64,000 nt of DNA from Eutypella sp. D-1 (Eukaryota > Ascomycota > Sordariomycetes > Xylariales > Diatrypaceae), in NCBI GenBank assembly GCA_023313575.1, contig JAJTTP010000008.1, positions 1,178,001 through 1,242,000 of the forward strand, written 5' to 3'. Position numbers and translations under genes: made by a program. Below the pieces are notes generated by a model. That model was not told the origin of the DNA, did no database searches, and worked only from the letters and a program-made list of their open reading frames with translations. This document shows, piece after piece, positions 22,332 to 33,000 of the stretch. Numbering within the stretch: position 1 is the first letter of the stretch; every line of letters begins with the position of its first letter.

Positions 22332-24739
22332 GTTGAACAAAAATTTCACTTGTTCGTAAAGACGAAGCGATGGGCGAGGGAAATGAGTTGTTTACAAGCG
22401 TGTGGTGTGAAGACGGGAGACCTCCAGAGATAATGTTGATATATCATGTTTCAGACTTCGTGGTGGCTTGTTATTCGTGTTTCTTTGGTATTGGGCAAGT
22501 CGGCGGGTTAACGTCACATGTTAAGGCTAGAATAGAGAGGCCAGCACCCAGACCCATACCAAGCGACACGAAACAGCAGACAGCCTATAAGGACATGACG
22601 CTAATTCGTGACGTACAAGATCAGCACTGAAGTCGGCTAGAATGACAACATAACCTATGCAGGCTTTTATGACCGACCTGTCGGCTCTTTCCCTGATTCC
22701 TGAATACCTAAGTAGCGCCCTCGTATACATTACTTACAGGGCCAACTTTTTGGTGGGTTATACGCTAATTGGTCACAATAGGGGCATTGATACACTCCAC
22801 TATGTAGCCCCGCCAAGGGATAAAGATTCTGGTGGGGCATGTTGTGGCTGACACCACATGGTGACTTAGGCATTCCGGTTGTCTCTATTAAGATGAGCGG
22901 GGCTTTTGGCCCCTATCTTACACAAAACAACCTTTTTGCCTCTATTCCAAATTTACATCGAACAACTCAAACACTTCGTACGCATTGATAATATGAAATA
23001 CTAGAGCAATAAACTTTTTAGGCATACTTTGGACTTCAGGTGAACCAGAGAACAACCAACATACAGTCTAATTACTTACCTTGTTACGACGCGCTATCAT
23101 GTACACGATCTTCCTTTACCAGCCCGGGACACGGAAGCAGCCCCTTGCTTTATTCGTCAACAGATTTAGCTCGCAGATGTGGTGCTTATATCGGGCGCCT
23201 CGAAGCGAAATGTTCTCTCGACCCCCAACAACAAGCCGTTAATTAAGGGGAAGGGGGAAAGATCATTGATTTAGGCAAGGCTACGATACTGATCGCATTT
23301 AACTATGAGTGTTTAGCGTACTAAGAAAAAGGTATTCAGTATGAATTCATGATATTATCTATATATTGGCAACATTGCGATTGTATAACGTTACAGGAGG
23401 GAGCCTTAAGGACGTCGACTTGAAGGTGGAGAACTGGTAGCCCAGGGGGCTTCTCTGAGGGCGAACTGGATAACCGTACCTTTGTGGACAAGGATAAGTA
23501 TAAATGTCAGCGATTCACCTTGTTATGGGTTGAAAACAACGTCTCTCCACGGTATCCAAGCATTTCCCACCTTCTGAAACAAACGAGAAGCCTCCTCACT
23601 GCCTTTTCCCTAGCCAAGTACTGGCTAAAGTTGACCGACACATGACTGAAAAAAGCAAGTCTCGCTATATTGTGGTCGTGATAGCGCGTGACATTATTGG
23701 AAGTGCTAATTGATGCTTTAGAGACTGCATGTGATGACGATGAATATGACGAGGACCCTGCTTGCACCTGGACGACTTTCGAGCCAGGAGAGGGGATGGT
23801 GGAGGAGGATGGCAGTAAGTCTTCCAGCGGCCCTGTTAGTTGTGGCATGGCCAACAGTTACCCTCAAGAGTGCAAATATTCCTCAGGCGCAGCAACAGTA
23901 CTGTACTGCAAAAGCTAAAATGCAGGCTCTTAGAATCTACCCATCCCACTCAGTGGGAAGACGTTGACAAGCACCTCTTCAAAGTAACTAAAGTAGCTGG
24001 TTGTCGGGTTGTCGGGTTCTCTTGGGGTCGCACCTTGGTTTACAGTGACGAGGAAGTTAGCACATGAAGTATCGAGCTTGGAGGTTAGCTCTCTAGTTGA
24101 AATTTACACTTTCAAGGGCTTGTTTACCTCTTTATAAACCAATGGAGTTTACTGTATACACCGTGATACTTGTGACTGTGTTTATATAGTACAGAGTTCT
24201 CTCATGTATCTAAAAATGATCAAGTAAGGGGAAAGCTTTAAAGAGAGTTGAGCCATCAGTGTCTATTCCCAACCCCATGCTCTTTTCTTCTTACTCTCTG
24301 TTAATATTCTCCTCATGTTTCCGACTACTTCGCCTTTCTCCTTCTCTGCACATGCCTTGTTATATATCATCTAACTAGGTAACTGATACGCATCTGATCA
24401 TTGTGTTGCTACCTCATCTTAGCTTGAGTCAAGTTGAATGTTGATATGAATTCGAGGCTTGCCTGATTTATAATCGATTCACTACTCAGGTATTTAATTT
24501 TACTTCTTACGTTTCTTATACAACTATTCCTGTTCTGATATATTTGATATTTCCCTGAACCTACCGTGAGGTCTCAGATTTCAAACCATTTCCTGAGACT
24601 GCACGGGAATGCTTGATGGCAAAAGGTCTTATTTTTGCCGTCCGAGACGACGTCGAGGCTGACTCCTGCGCTCTTAAATTGGCCAATGCCCCTTTATATA
24701 TGGTAGTGTGTCTTCGCGACAAGGCCGCTGTGCCGGTGA

Positions 24740-25023
24740 TTTCGTCATATAGGTCTAGAGGCTACCGTAAAGAAAGCTAGCGATGCGACCTCACTATTTC
24801 GCAGATAACTGCGAACCCATTCCGGCGCGAGCTCAGTGTTAACCACCTCGAAGTCCTCGGCCACTCATTGCAGCATTCTGCGCACGTGGATAAACGCCTG
24901 GGCGTGATAGGGAGTTAGGCCCTCAAGTAACTAGCATAAGACAGCACCCAGGACGCCACAGAATTTTATTTCGAAGCCGTCGCGGGACTCTCGGCTAAGC
25001 GACAGCGAAGGGTATGAATGCAT
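24740..25023 (-). pseudogene. Coding relic with in-frame stops, unknown family
   Basis: One reading frame from an ATG at 25023 runs about 93 codons with protein-like composition (for example AQAFIHVRRMLQ and AEDFEVVNTELAPEWVR). It is broken only by TAG and TGA codons. Both stops are single transitions away from Gln or Arg codons, as RIP or drift would produce. The family is not recognised. It could also be chance, but amphipathic segments and even frame use argue for a dead gene fragment. Confidence 0.35.
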
Positions 25024-25718
25024 GACACTTGCTATCAGGAAGGATCTAGAGAGCTAAGAAACTAAGAAAAAGGTGAGTTTCGCGGGTTAAATCAATTATA
25101 TGGACGTTCTGTCAAAGGTATGCATGCTCGTAAGTACTGGTGGGGGTTCTTAAGGAGCCATGCACGGTCATACTCAGAAAGCATTGCAGGGGACTAGGAC
25201 GTAGCTGAAATGATCGGTTAGAGCCGAAAACTTAGACATGTGAATGTCACAAATAGTTTGCGCGACGGAACGGCGCTATAATCTAAGACTCGACACCGCT
25301 GAGGAGAAAACGCGGACGAACTGGTGGAGACAGGGGTTTTCCACGTGTAGCCACGATTGGATTAGGGAGGGGGTTGTGGCAGTGCCAAAGGAGAAACTTG
25401 GAAGAATCGCTGCTTTGTCGATAGTTTAGGGGTCATTCCGAACCAATAAAATACTTTGACAGCATGAACACTCGCATGAATACGGGTGCTTCCCGAAGAG
25501 CCCCACGGAAAATGAACGCGCAGGGGTTACGGTCACGGTTTTGGCGGTCTTAATCTATCGTATACAGGGAGTTGCGCCGCCGGGATGCTACATGGCGGCG
25601 ATTGACAGTGCCGTTTTTGAGGGGCCACTACCGGAAGAGATTCCATTGTGGTCATAGTCGCCCCGCCCTCTTCATGCGACCTGGGGAAGAACGGCACGCT
25701 CACCACCGGGGTAGGGTG

Positions 25719-25726
25719 TATAAAAA
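25719..25726 (+). promoter_or_regulatory. TATA box of the secreted EEP-family gene
   Basis: TATAAAAA lies about 96 bp upstream of the ATG at 25822, in a GC-rich setting, a typical core-promoter position for a fungal gene with a short leader. Confidence 0.6.
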
Positions 25727-25821
25727 CGGGAGCGAGCCCGACTTAAACCATGCATTTACCGATGTGGTCTCTACCGATCTGTCGCAGACTTGTGTAAGAG
25801 TTTCTAGTCAAGGCCGTGAAG

Positions 25822-27217
25822 ATGCGCACCTCTAACGTCGTGGTCCCCCTTGGGGCGTCGCTCCTGGGGACGGCCCTAGCCGCCACTGAGGGCAAGTTCA
25901 ACGTCCTGACTATGAATGTCGCCGGGCTGCCGGAAATCCTGAACGGCAACGAAGTTCCGGGGGATAAGAAGGTCAATTCCGGCATCATTGGATCGAAGTT
26001 TGCCGAATATGGCTACGACATAATCCATGTGCAGGAGGTAAGAATTGAAGACCTTACGTCACCCAACTGCCCATCCACCCAGGAGGTCTCCCAACTCATC
26101 TGAACTTCGAATTTAGGACTTCAACTACCACGCGTACATCTACGAGACCGACACGCACCCCCACCGCACGGCGACTTCCGGGGGAGTGCCCTTCGGCTCC
26201 GGCCTGAACACGCTCTCCAAATTCGACTGGGTCGGCTTCACGCGCGTGAAGTGGAACACTTGCAGCAATGCGTCGGGTGCAGACTGCCTTACGCCCAAAG
26301 GCTATACGTTTATGCGTGCCAGAGTCAACGAGGGCGTCTACGTGGACGTGTATAACCTGCACGCGGACGCGGGGTCGGAGGAGAGCGACCTAGAGGCGCG
26401 AGCCGCCAACCTAGAACAGGTAGCGGCGGCCATTGACGCGCAGAGCATCGGCAACGCGGTTCTGGTCTTTGGCGACACCAATAGCCGCTACACGCGGGCG
26501 GGCGACAACATAACCGTCTTCGAACGGCAGAACGACGTGACAGACCCGTGGGTGGAGCTCATACACGGCGGCACGGCCCCGACTCAGGAGTCGATCTGCG
26601 AGAACCCGAGCACCACGAACGAATGCGAGACCGTCGACAAGGTGTTCTACCGCGGCGGACCCCTTGTTGACCTCCGCGCGACTCGCTGGGCCTACGAGAG
26701 CAACCGGTTCCTCCAGCCGAGCGGCAGTATCTTGTCGGATCACAACCCCATCACTGTAGATTTCACCTGGTCCGCGGGCACGTCCCTGCGGCAGTCGGAC
26801 ATCCGAGGTGGCCCGCACGGCACATGGTTTAGCGATGCGCCGGCGCTTGCAAATGTCAAGTCGCCCGTTGCGAAAGCCGTCACGTTCCGGGGCGGAAACC
26901 GACTGGACAGCGTGTTGCTTGAGTTGACAGATGGGTCGACCTTCACCCACGGTGGTTCTGGCGGCGATGTCAAGTCCCTCCTTCTAGAGTCAGGCGAACG
27001 ATGGACCAGCACCAAGCTCTGCCAGGGAAAAAGGAACGATCGAACGCGGATCTTCTATATCCTAGCGACTACAAGTACCGGCCGGACCCTTGAGACCGGA
27101 ACCTCGACGGACGACTGCTCGACGTTCGTGGCGCCGGACGGGTGGGGTGTGGTTGGCTTCGTCGGCCAGGACGGCGATGAGGTAGACCAGCTGGCACTTA
27201 TATATGCCCCTCAATAA
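25822..27217 (+). CDS. Secreted endonuclease/exonuclease/phosphatase-fold protein with jacalin-like tail
   Basis: Two exons (25822–26037, 26117–27217) give 438 residues. A signal peptide covers MRTSNVVVPLGASLLGTALA. Residues about 25–315 have the EEP fold, seen in sphingomyelinases and DNase I-like enzymes: LTMNVAGLPE, IHVQEV (catalytic Glu), VYNLHADAG, VFGDTNSRY (catalytic Asp/Asn) and LSDHNPI (catalytic Asp-His). Residues about 325–438 look like a jacalin-type beta-prism lectin: AVTFRGGNRLDSVLLELTDG, GGSGGDVKSL, and GWGVVGFVGQDGDEVDQLAL. The substrate is unknown: phospholipid, sphingolipid or nucleic acid are possible, and a lectin tail would favour a surface glycan-bearing target. All main catalytic residues are present. 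Confidence 0.85.
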
Positions 27218-28184
27218 GTATCTACCTAATCTAATGTTTTATCGTTTACTGCACGACAGTCTACATAGTTGAGGGACGCCATTAGTTAACGGGGTCGGCG
27301 ACGAATGCATATATGCTTAATTTATAACGTCGCCCGAATGACGTCTACTGAAGGAGTGAAATTTCGCAGTCGCAAAGGACACTGTAGAAGGGTTGAGACT
27401 GATGATTCGATTTCGAACACGGTTTAAACCAAGATCGTCTACGTGTCAACGATGAGACCAAGTTATTGATCTTATCGGACGGATTGCTAAAACCCGGCAT
27501 CACCTGAATTGTATCGACTGTTTCAATGCCGACCCTAAATTGCTATGACACAGTTTATAGAGGTTATGCTCCGCGCTATTTATCCGGACTTTGCGTACGA
27601 AACCAGTCTGGGTCGTATCACTCTGCTGATTACCCGTTACATAGGGAGGACCACGGCGCGACGTAGCGCATACGCGACAGTCACCTTATCAGGGCGAGGG
27701 TGTTCGAAAGTCTATTTCTATATATATATCTATGCCAGCGTCGATCAAATGCGGAGGCACAATAAAGCTCGACGATCACTAGTCTGCGTCAACGAACGGA
27801 CTCGTATTACCAAAAGTGAGGCTTTTCTTCTATCTGTCATTATCGTTAATCCGGGATTGCTCCTCTCGTCTACTCGTACATCATAACCCGTACTGTCGGA
27901 TCCGTAACTGTCTTTCCCTCCTGTCTATCGTGCAGTTTTGACGAGGTTGCCCCTGATCCCATCTAAAGCCTGTATCTTGTCTAAGTTACCCCAAAATAAA
28001 AAACCCCATTTGAACTCGGGAAAGAAGAAGTATAAAAAGAAAAAGACAAATACGCCATTCTTGCTAATTCCCATTTGAAACCCGCCCCATACCAACCCAA
28101 CCCATAAAAATAAAGATAAAGAAGAGATGAAATCCAAAATAAGGGTATCCAGAAGTAACGCCCGGCCAATCAATTTTAATTCGA
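27218..28184. other. Intergenic region
   Basis: No gene is seen. This lies between the 3' ends of the EEP-family gene (plus) and the mannosyl-3-phosphoglycerate synthase gene (minus). The right part (about 28000–28150) is A-rich on the plus strand. Confidence 0.4.
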
Positions 28185-30059
28185 TCATAGTTGCAAGTTT
28201 GTCTCCCACTCATCCGAGGATGACCGCGGCGAGTCGCCGTCGTCAGGGAAATCGTGGCGGCGGGGCACCTGGAGCTGGAGCTTGAATTGAGGGAACTGAT
28301 GGGCGCCGAGGTGGTGCTCACGGGCCTTGCGGCGGGGGCGGCGGTGGGTGGCGGCGGCGCCGGCCCCTGCAGCGGTCATAATGCCGCCGCTGAAGGCGCG
28401 GTCGGCGAGAAGGACGTCGAGGTGGGCGGCGTGGCCGATCTGGCGGAGACTTGTGGAGCGCGCGACGAGGACGTCAGCGAAGACGCCGAGGTTCAGGGCC
28501 TCGGCCAGGGGCGGGTAGGTGCGCTCGCGCGGCGGCTCGCCGAGCGCGTCAACATCACATCCTAGGTTTTCCGTCATGTGGTGCAGGAGCTGGGCGCGCA
28601 GCGCCGGCGGCGTTACCGGCGAGTGGTACATCGCCTTGAGGGCCTGGAGCTGCATGTCCTGCACGTGCTCCTCACCCTTGGTCGTGTCGTGGAAGTGCGG
28701 ATTCCGGGTCTCGACCTGCATGATTTCCACCAGCTCTGTCGCGGACGCGCGTGAGGACAGTGACGAAGAGGATGATGACGCCGATAACGATGATGCACGT
28801 GGTTGTTGGTGCTGGTTGTTACTGTTTAGCGAGAGCGACGGAGTGACAACGTCAGTATCGCTGTCGCTCTCGTGCCCGCTGTCATGGTCCGCCGCGCTCG
28901 CGGCAGCAGCGGCGGCGGCGGCAGGGGAACCCTCCGCATAGCCGAACTGCTCGAGGATGTTGATGATCTCGTACGGCTCAATGGCGTAGCTGCGTGCTAG
29001 CCGCAAGCGCAGGCCCAGCTCCATAGTCATAGCATGTTCGCCGGCGTTGCCAGTGACGATCAAGTCCGTGCCGTACCCGGTGTATTCCTAATGTTGCATC
29101 TCCAGTCAGCATACCTGTTTTTGATTTCTATATTAAAAGCAGAATATGCCTCGCGTGGTTGAAGACCCATTGAATCTAGTCCGGCTTGGCACGAAGGATT
29201 ATGGCGAAGCCACACAGCACGGGAGTTTCCAGGTTATCTGGGGGTGACAGGGGTCCAAGGCAAGGGGCGGCGGATGATAAAAAAGGATCTTAGGTAATCA
29301 TTCTTCCTAACTACTTACCTGAAGCAACCTGTTAAGCCACTCGTTGACGACCCGGGAACTACGACCCTTCTTGTCGAAGACTAGGCGGTTGTCGCGCACC
29401 TTAGGCTTGGAGTTCCACGAAATGCGGACCATGGCGAGGCGGGACTGGGCGCTGTGCAGGGCGGCGGCGAAAACCTTACAGTACTCGGTAACGGAGCCGG
29501 GAACAAAGTTGTCTGCGTCAACGAAACCGACGTACCGACGACCGGTGAGGGCGGCAATGGCCATGCCAATAATCATTGCCTCGCCCTTACCCCGGTGGAC
29601 GAGACCGGTGCGCTCCTCGTCGACGAGCTCCGGCATGCCGGCCTCCTTGAAGGCAGCGGCGACACCCGCATCCCCCTGGTGGACGACAATGGCAGAGCGG
29701 CGGGACCGCCTGCGGAAGTCCTCGACGAGTTGGACCTCAACATTGTAACGGTCGACGACGCCTTGCGGCCGAGCACCAATCCCTGGCCGAGCACTATTGG
29801 ACACAAGGATGGGGAGGCAGTCATGTGGCACGCCGGACAACACGCCCTGGATGGTCTGGTACTCTTCGTTCATACAGGCTATTATAATAGCCATGTCCTG
29901 CTCAGCAGCAGCCATGACAGGCCCTGGGACGACGATATCCTCTCCATCGGCTACCGACTCCTGGGCCGAGTACCCGGCATCTAGCTCGATCACTTGTTGC
30001 AGTGCGTTGATCTGGACGTTGCCAAACTGCCCAAAGTTCATGCGGGGTTCGATTCTCAT
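28185..30059 (-). CDS. Mannosyl-3-phosphoglycerate synthase (GT55)
   Basis: Two exons (30059–29319, 29087–28185) give 547 residues; the intron is 231 nt. The start MRIEPRMNFGQFG at 30059 matches the family's conserved N-terminus, so the upstream in-frame ATG at 30104 was not used. The enzyme transfers mannose from GDP-mannose to 3-phosphoglycerate, the first step to the compatible solute mannosylglycerate. Seen: AIIIACMNEE, LPILVSNSARPG, RGKGEAMIIGMAIA, the metal-binding VGFVDADNFVPG, AMVRISWNSKPKV, TGNAGEHAMTMEL, and VETRNPHFHD with the terminal HSP block. Between about residues 302 and 365 there is an Ala-, Asp- and Ser-rich insertion not expected in the core fold. A further low-complexity tail ends the protein. 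No phosphatase partner is in the window. Cytosolic; no signal peptide. Confidence 0.9.
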
Positions 30060-33000
30060 AGTTGGCGCGTGATATGTTTGGTGTTCGTTAAAGGGGTGTG
30101 GCAAGATGGTGTATAGGTTTTAGGACTCCTGGGATGACAGGCAGACTTGGAACTTTTCTCCGGACTGGGGTGTAAGATGGAAGCAACGATAAACTTCGGA
30201 CTTTGAATATGACTCAAAATACCGGGAAGGAGGGGTATATCCGTGATGGAAGTGTTTATGAGTGTGATAGAGAAGGGAGGGAGATAAGGCAAACATGCCG
30301 GGGGGCGATGTTGACTATATACGGCCTCAGGTTGATATAGAGGCCCTTTTTCGACTGAGGTCCATCGGTAGTCTACCGAGCGTACATCTGCTCACGAGAG
30401 ACGCAAGCCCGCCGAGCTCCATCCTGTAATACTTCGACATAGCTTTGGGGGGAAGAATGATGACCGGTATGTAGCTAACTAACTACTACCTGTCGATGCA
30501 GTAGTCCTAGTAACAAGTTACCTATGACTAGGTTGCTCATAACCGCATCGCCCCTCTGAGAGAAGATGGAGCCTCCAACCTAGGAAACCTAGTGCTTCAG
30601 GGCGGAGATTGGCCAGAACTTGAGGCTCTGCTTGTCCTTTTGGGATTGCGTTTCAACCTCACATGCACTAGGCTTTCTCTCTCCATTTTCCTGAGGTGCG
30701 TGCGGCGTAGTGACTGATTGACTGAACGGACTGACATGTTGGACTAAGGATAGACCTAACTAACCTAGGTAGCACAGGACAAGAAGGGGAACATCGTCCG
30801 AACCGGTGGGTCGGTAGCCTTGAGAAAAACGCTTGTTCTACTTGTTAGGACCTTTTTGAGACCCATGAGACCTTGTCTGCTTCCACGGTATTACTACTAT
30901 GGGTTTGTGGGTGGAAAATAAAAGGAGAGGGGCGGTTTCACAAGAAAGATCTGCCCAATGAAGAGGCGCGGACACAGCCCTACGAGAGAGAATATAGAGA
31001 TGATGTAGATACTTACCTACCTTGTAGATCCCGGGCGCCCAGAATAGCACTTTTTGGTGGGACTAAATAACGGTACTACCATTCGCACTCGCGCTCTCAT
31101 TCTTTTTCTCATCTTCTCCCCCACCACACAAGGGGAGGAGGATTCCGAGCACATGCTACGTAGAGAGATAGAGAGGGAAAAAGAGAGCGAGCAAGTGTGA
31201 GTGAGAATTCCAAGTGCATCAAGGCAGTGACATACCGAACCCTCGGTCTGTCTACCCGCTACTCTATGTACGTAGAATAGGTAACTCTAGGCTGCGTCCG
31301 TCTGGGGGTGGACCCGCGACAGGCAAGGGAGCAAGGGTTGCGTCGGGTGTCGCGTCATTGCACTTTCACTTCGCAAGGCCCGTCTCACGTGCGTGAGGTG
31401 GGAGAGAAGGGTAGTATTAACTACAGAGAGCGGACGGGAAAGAAAAAGGAACGGAGAATCAAAGCAGATCCCCATAGTTAGAGAAACGAGGAAAACCCTT
31501 AGGAACAGAAAGTCGGGTCAGCGAAAATTGCGGTTCCTAGGTACATAGTTACCAGGTAGCGGTCTTATGGGTATAGGCAACTCAGTCAGTCACGCAGTCA
31601 CTGCAGTCTATTGCCGGGTATGCCTATGTCTTGTTGTAAGTTATTAGATAAGTAACATGCAGTTAGATAGTGTAGTATGCGATATAGGCAATAGGGCGAC
31701 ACCGATGATTTGGTTGGTTCGCGGGGGGTCATTCGCAACCTTGTTAGTTTACTTGGTAAATACCTACATTTTAGTCTTCCAGTTACCGGCTGATAAACTA
31801 GGGCCCAGGGCCATGGTCGACACCTCCTAGCGCTAGGGTAGGCAATTCTTGGTCGGTGAATTTAGTGTCAGCGTATTCCATGCAATTGCCAATCCCCGTT
31901 ATCATCAGACGGTCTCGACGGTTCCTCCCCACGACGACGCTAAGGCTGGGGGCATGTCAGTTTGAGCGATGTTGATGATTGACAGTGCACGAAGGTTATG
32001 ATGATGATGCTCCATAACCAACCCACTACCTGTATAATCGGATGGACACCTGCATGTGGGTTCGACCTGAAAAAATGAGTGAGGCTGGCCCGTCGCACAG
32101 TCAGTGTCTTGCAGGCTAAGTCAGCAGAACCGCTACTTGTAGTATGACAAGCAGAATAGCAGTGCCCCCTTTTAGACTATTACTCTAGTTACGCCTCTTC
32201 GCGGTGCAGGTTGAAAGTAGCGGGATGGCATCTCTGGCCTCTCTGTCATTCATCATTGGTCGTCGCCGGTATATCCTTGGCTTAGCGGCTAGGCCGTTGG
32301 GCTTTGTTGCCTGCTTACTTAGTTATTTCGTGGGTTCGAGCGGCTCTATTCCTCCCCACTTGCCCATCCCCCCTCCACCCATTCTTTCCATTCCACGACG
32401 GGAAAGGAAAAGGAAAGCCCACTTTGTCCTAGGTAACCATAGGTAACTAACTACCTTGGGTCCTCCCACCATACTTCATGATGATGATGATGATATAATA
32501 CGATATAACCGTAGTACGAACTCCGTGCTGTGTAGCAGCAGTTCACGACGGAGAGATGAGACGACGGCCTAATGCCCCGACCTAGCTGTCCTGTGGGCTC
32601 TCGCTGCATAACACTTTCCTAGGCTGGGAGGCTTGGACTTGGGCTTCTTTCGAGCCCCCCCCCCCGGCGAGAACCGATAAAGCTGAGTCATAGTGTCCAT
32701 CGGACACAAGCGAAAGAGATAATATGACTTTTCTGGGTTCTGCCCTAAGTAGTATTATTTGGTGTTGACGATCTTTTCTCGGTCAGCCATTGGTTGGTTG
32801 CGGCTAGGTCATCCGTCCAGCTGAGCCTCAAAAGAGAAAAAGAACACATTAAAAAAAATGTCAGCATGCGCCCGTGCGAAGCTGATTCGTCCGCTTTTCC
32901 TCATTTCTTATTTGCTCTTGATGGATATTCGGTATCATAGTAATATGAATTTCTTCGGTGGGCATCCCGGTACACGCTTGTTCGTGTTACAGAACATTCT

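Larger units (their letters stand above)
22332..25821. other. Gene-poor intergenic region with one coding relic
   Basis: No intact gene is seen in about 3.5 kb. Small inverted repeats occur (for example GCCCCGCCA paired with TGGTGGGGC near 22806–22840). A broken coding relic is listed at 24740–25023. The last 100 bp carry the promoter of the secreted phosphodiesterase-like gene. Confidence 0.45.

Noticed and set aside
32265..32345. Possible tRNA (TGGCTTAGCGG followed by GGGTTCGAGC)
   Set aside because: The acceptor and T stems do not pair and no anticodon stem forms.
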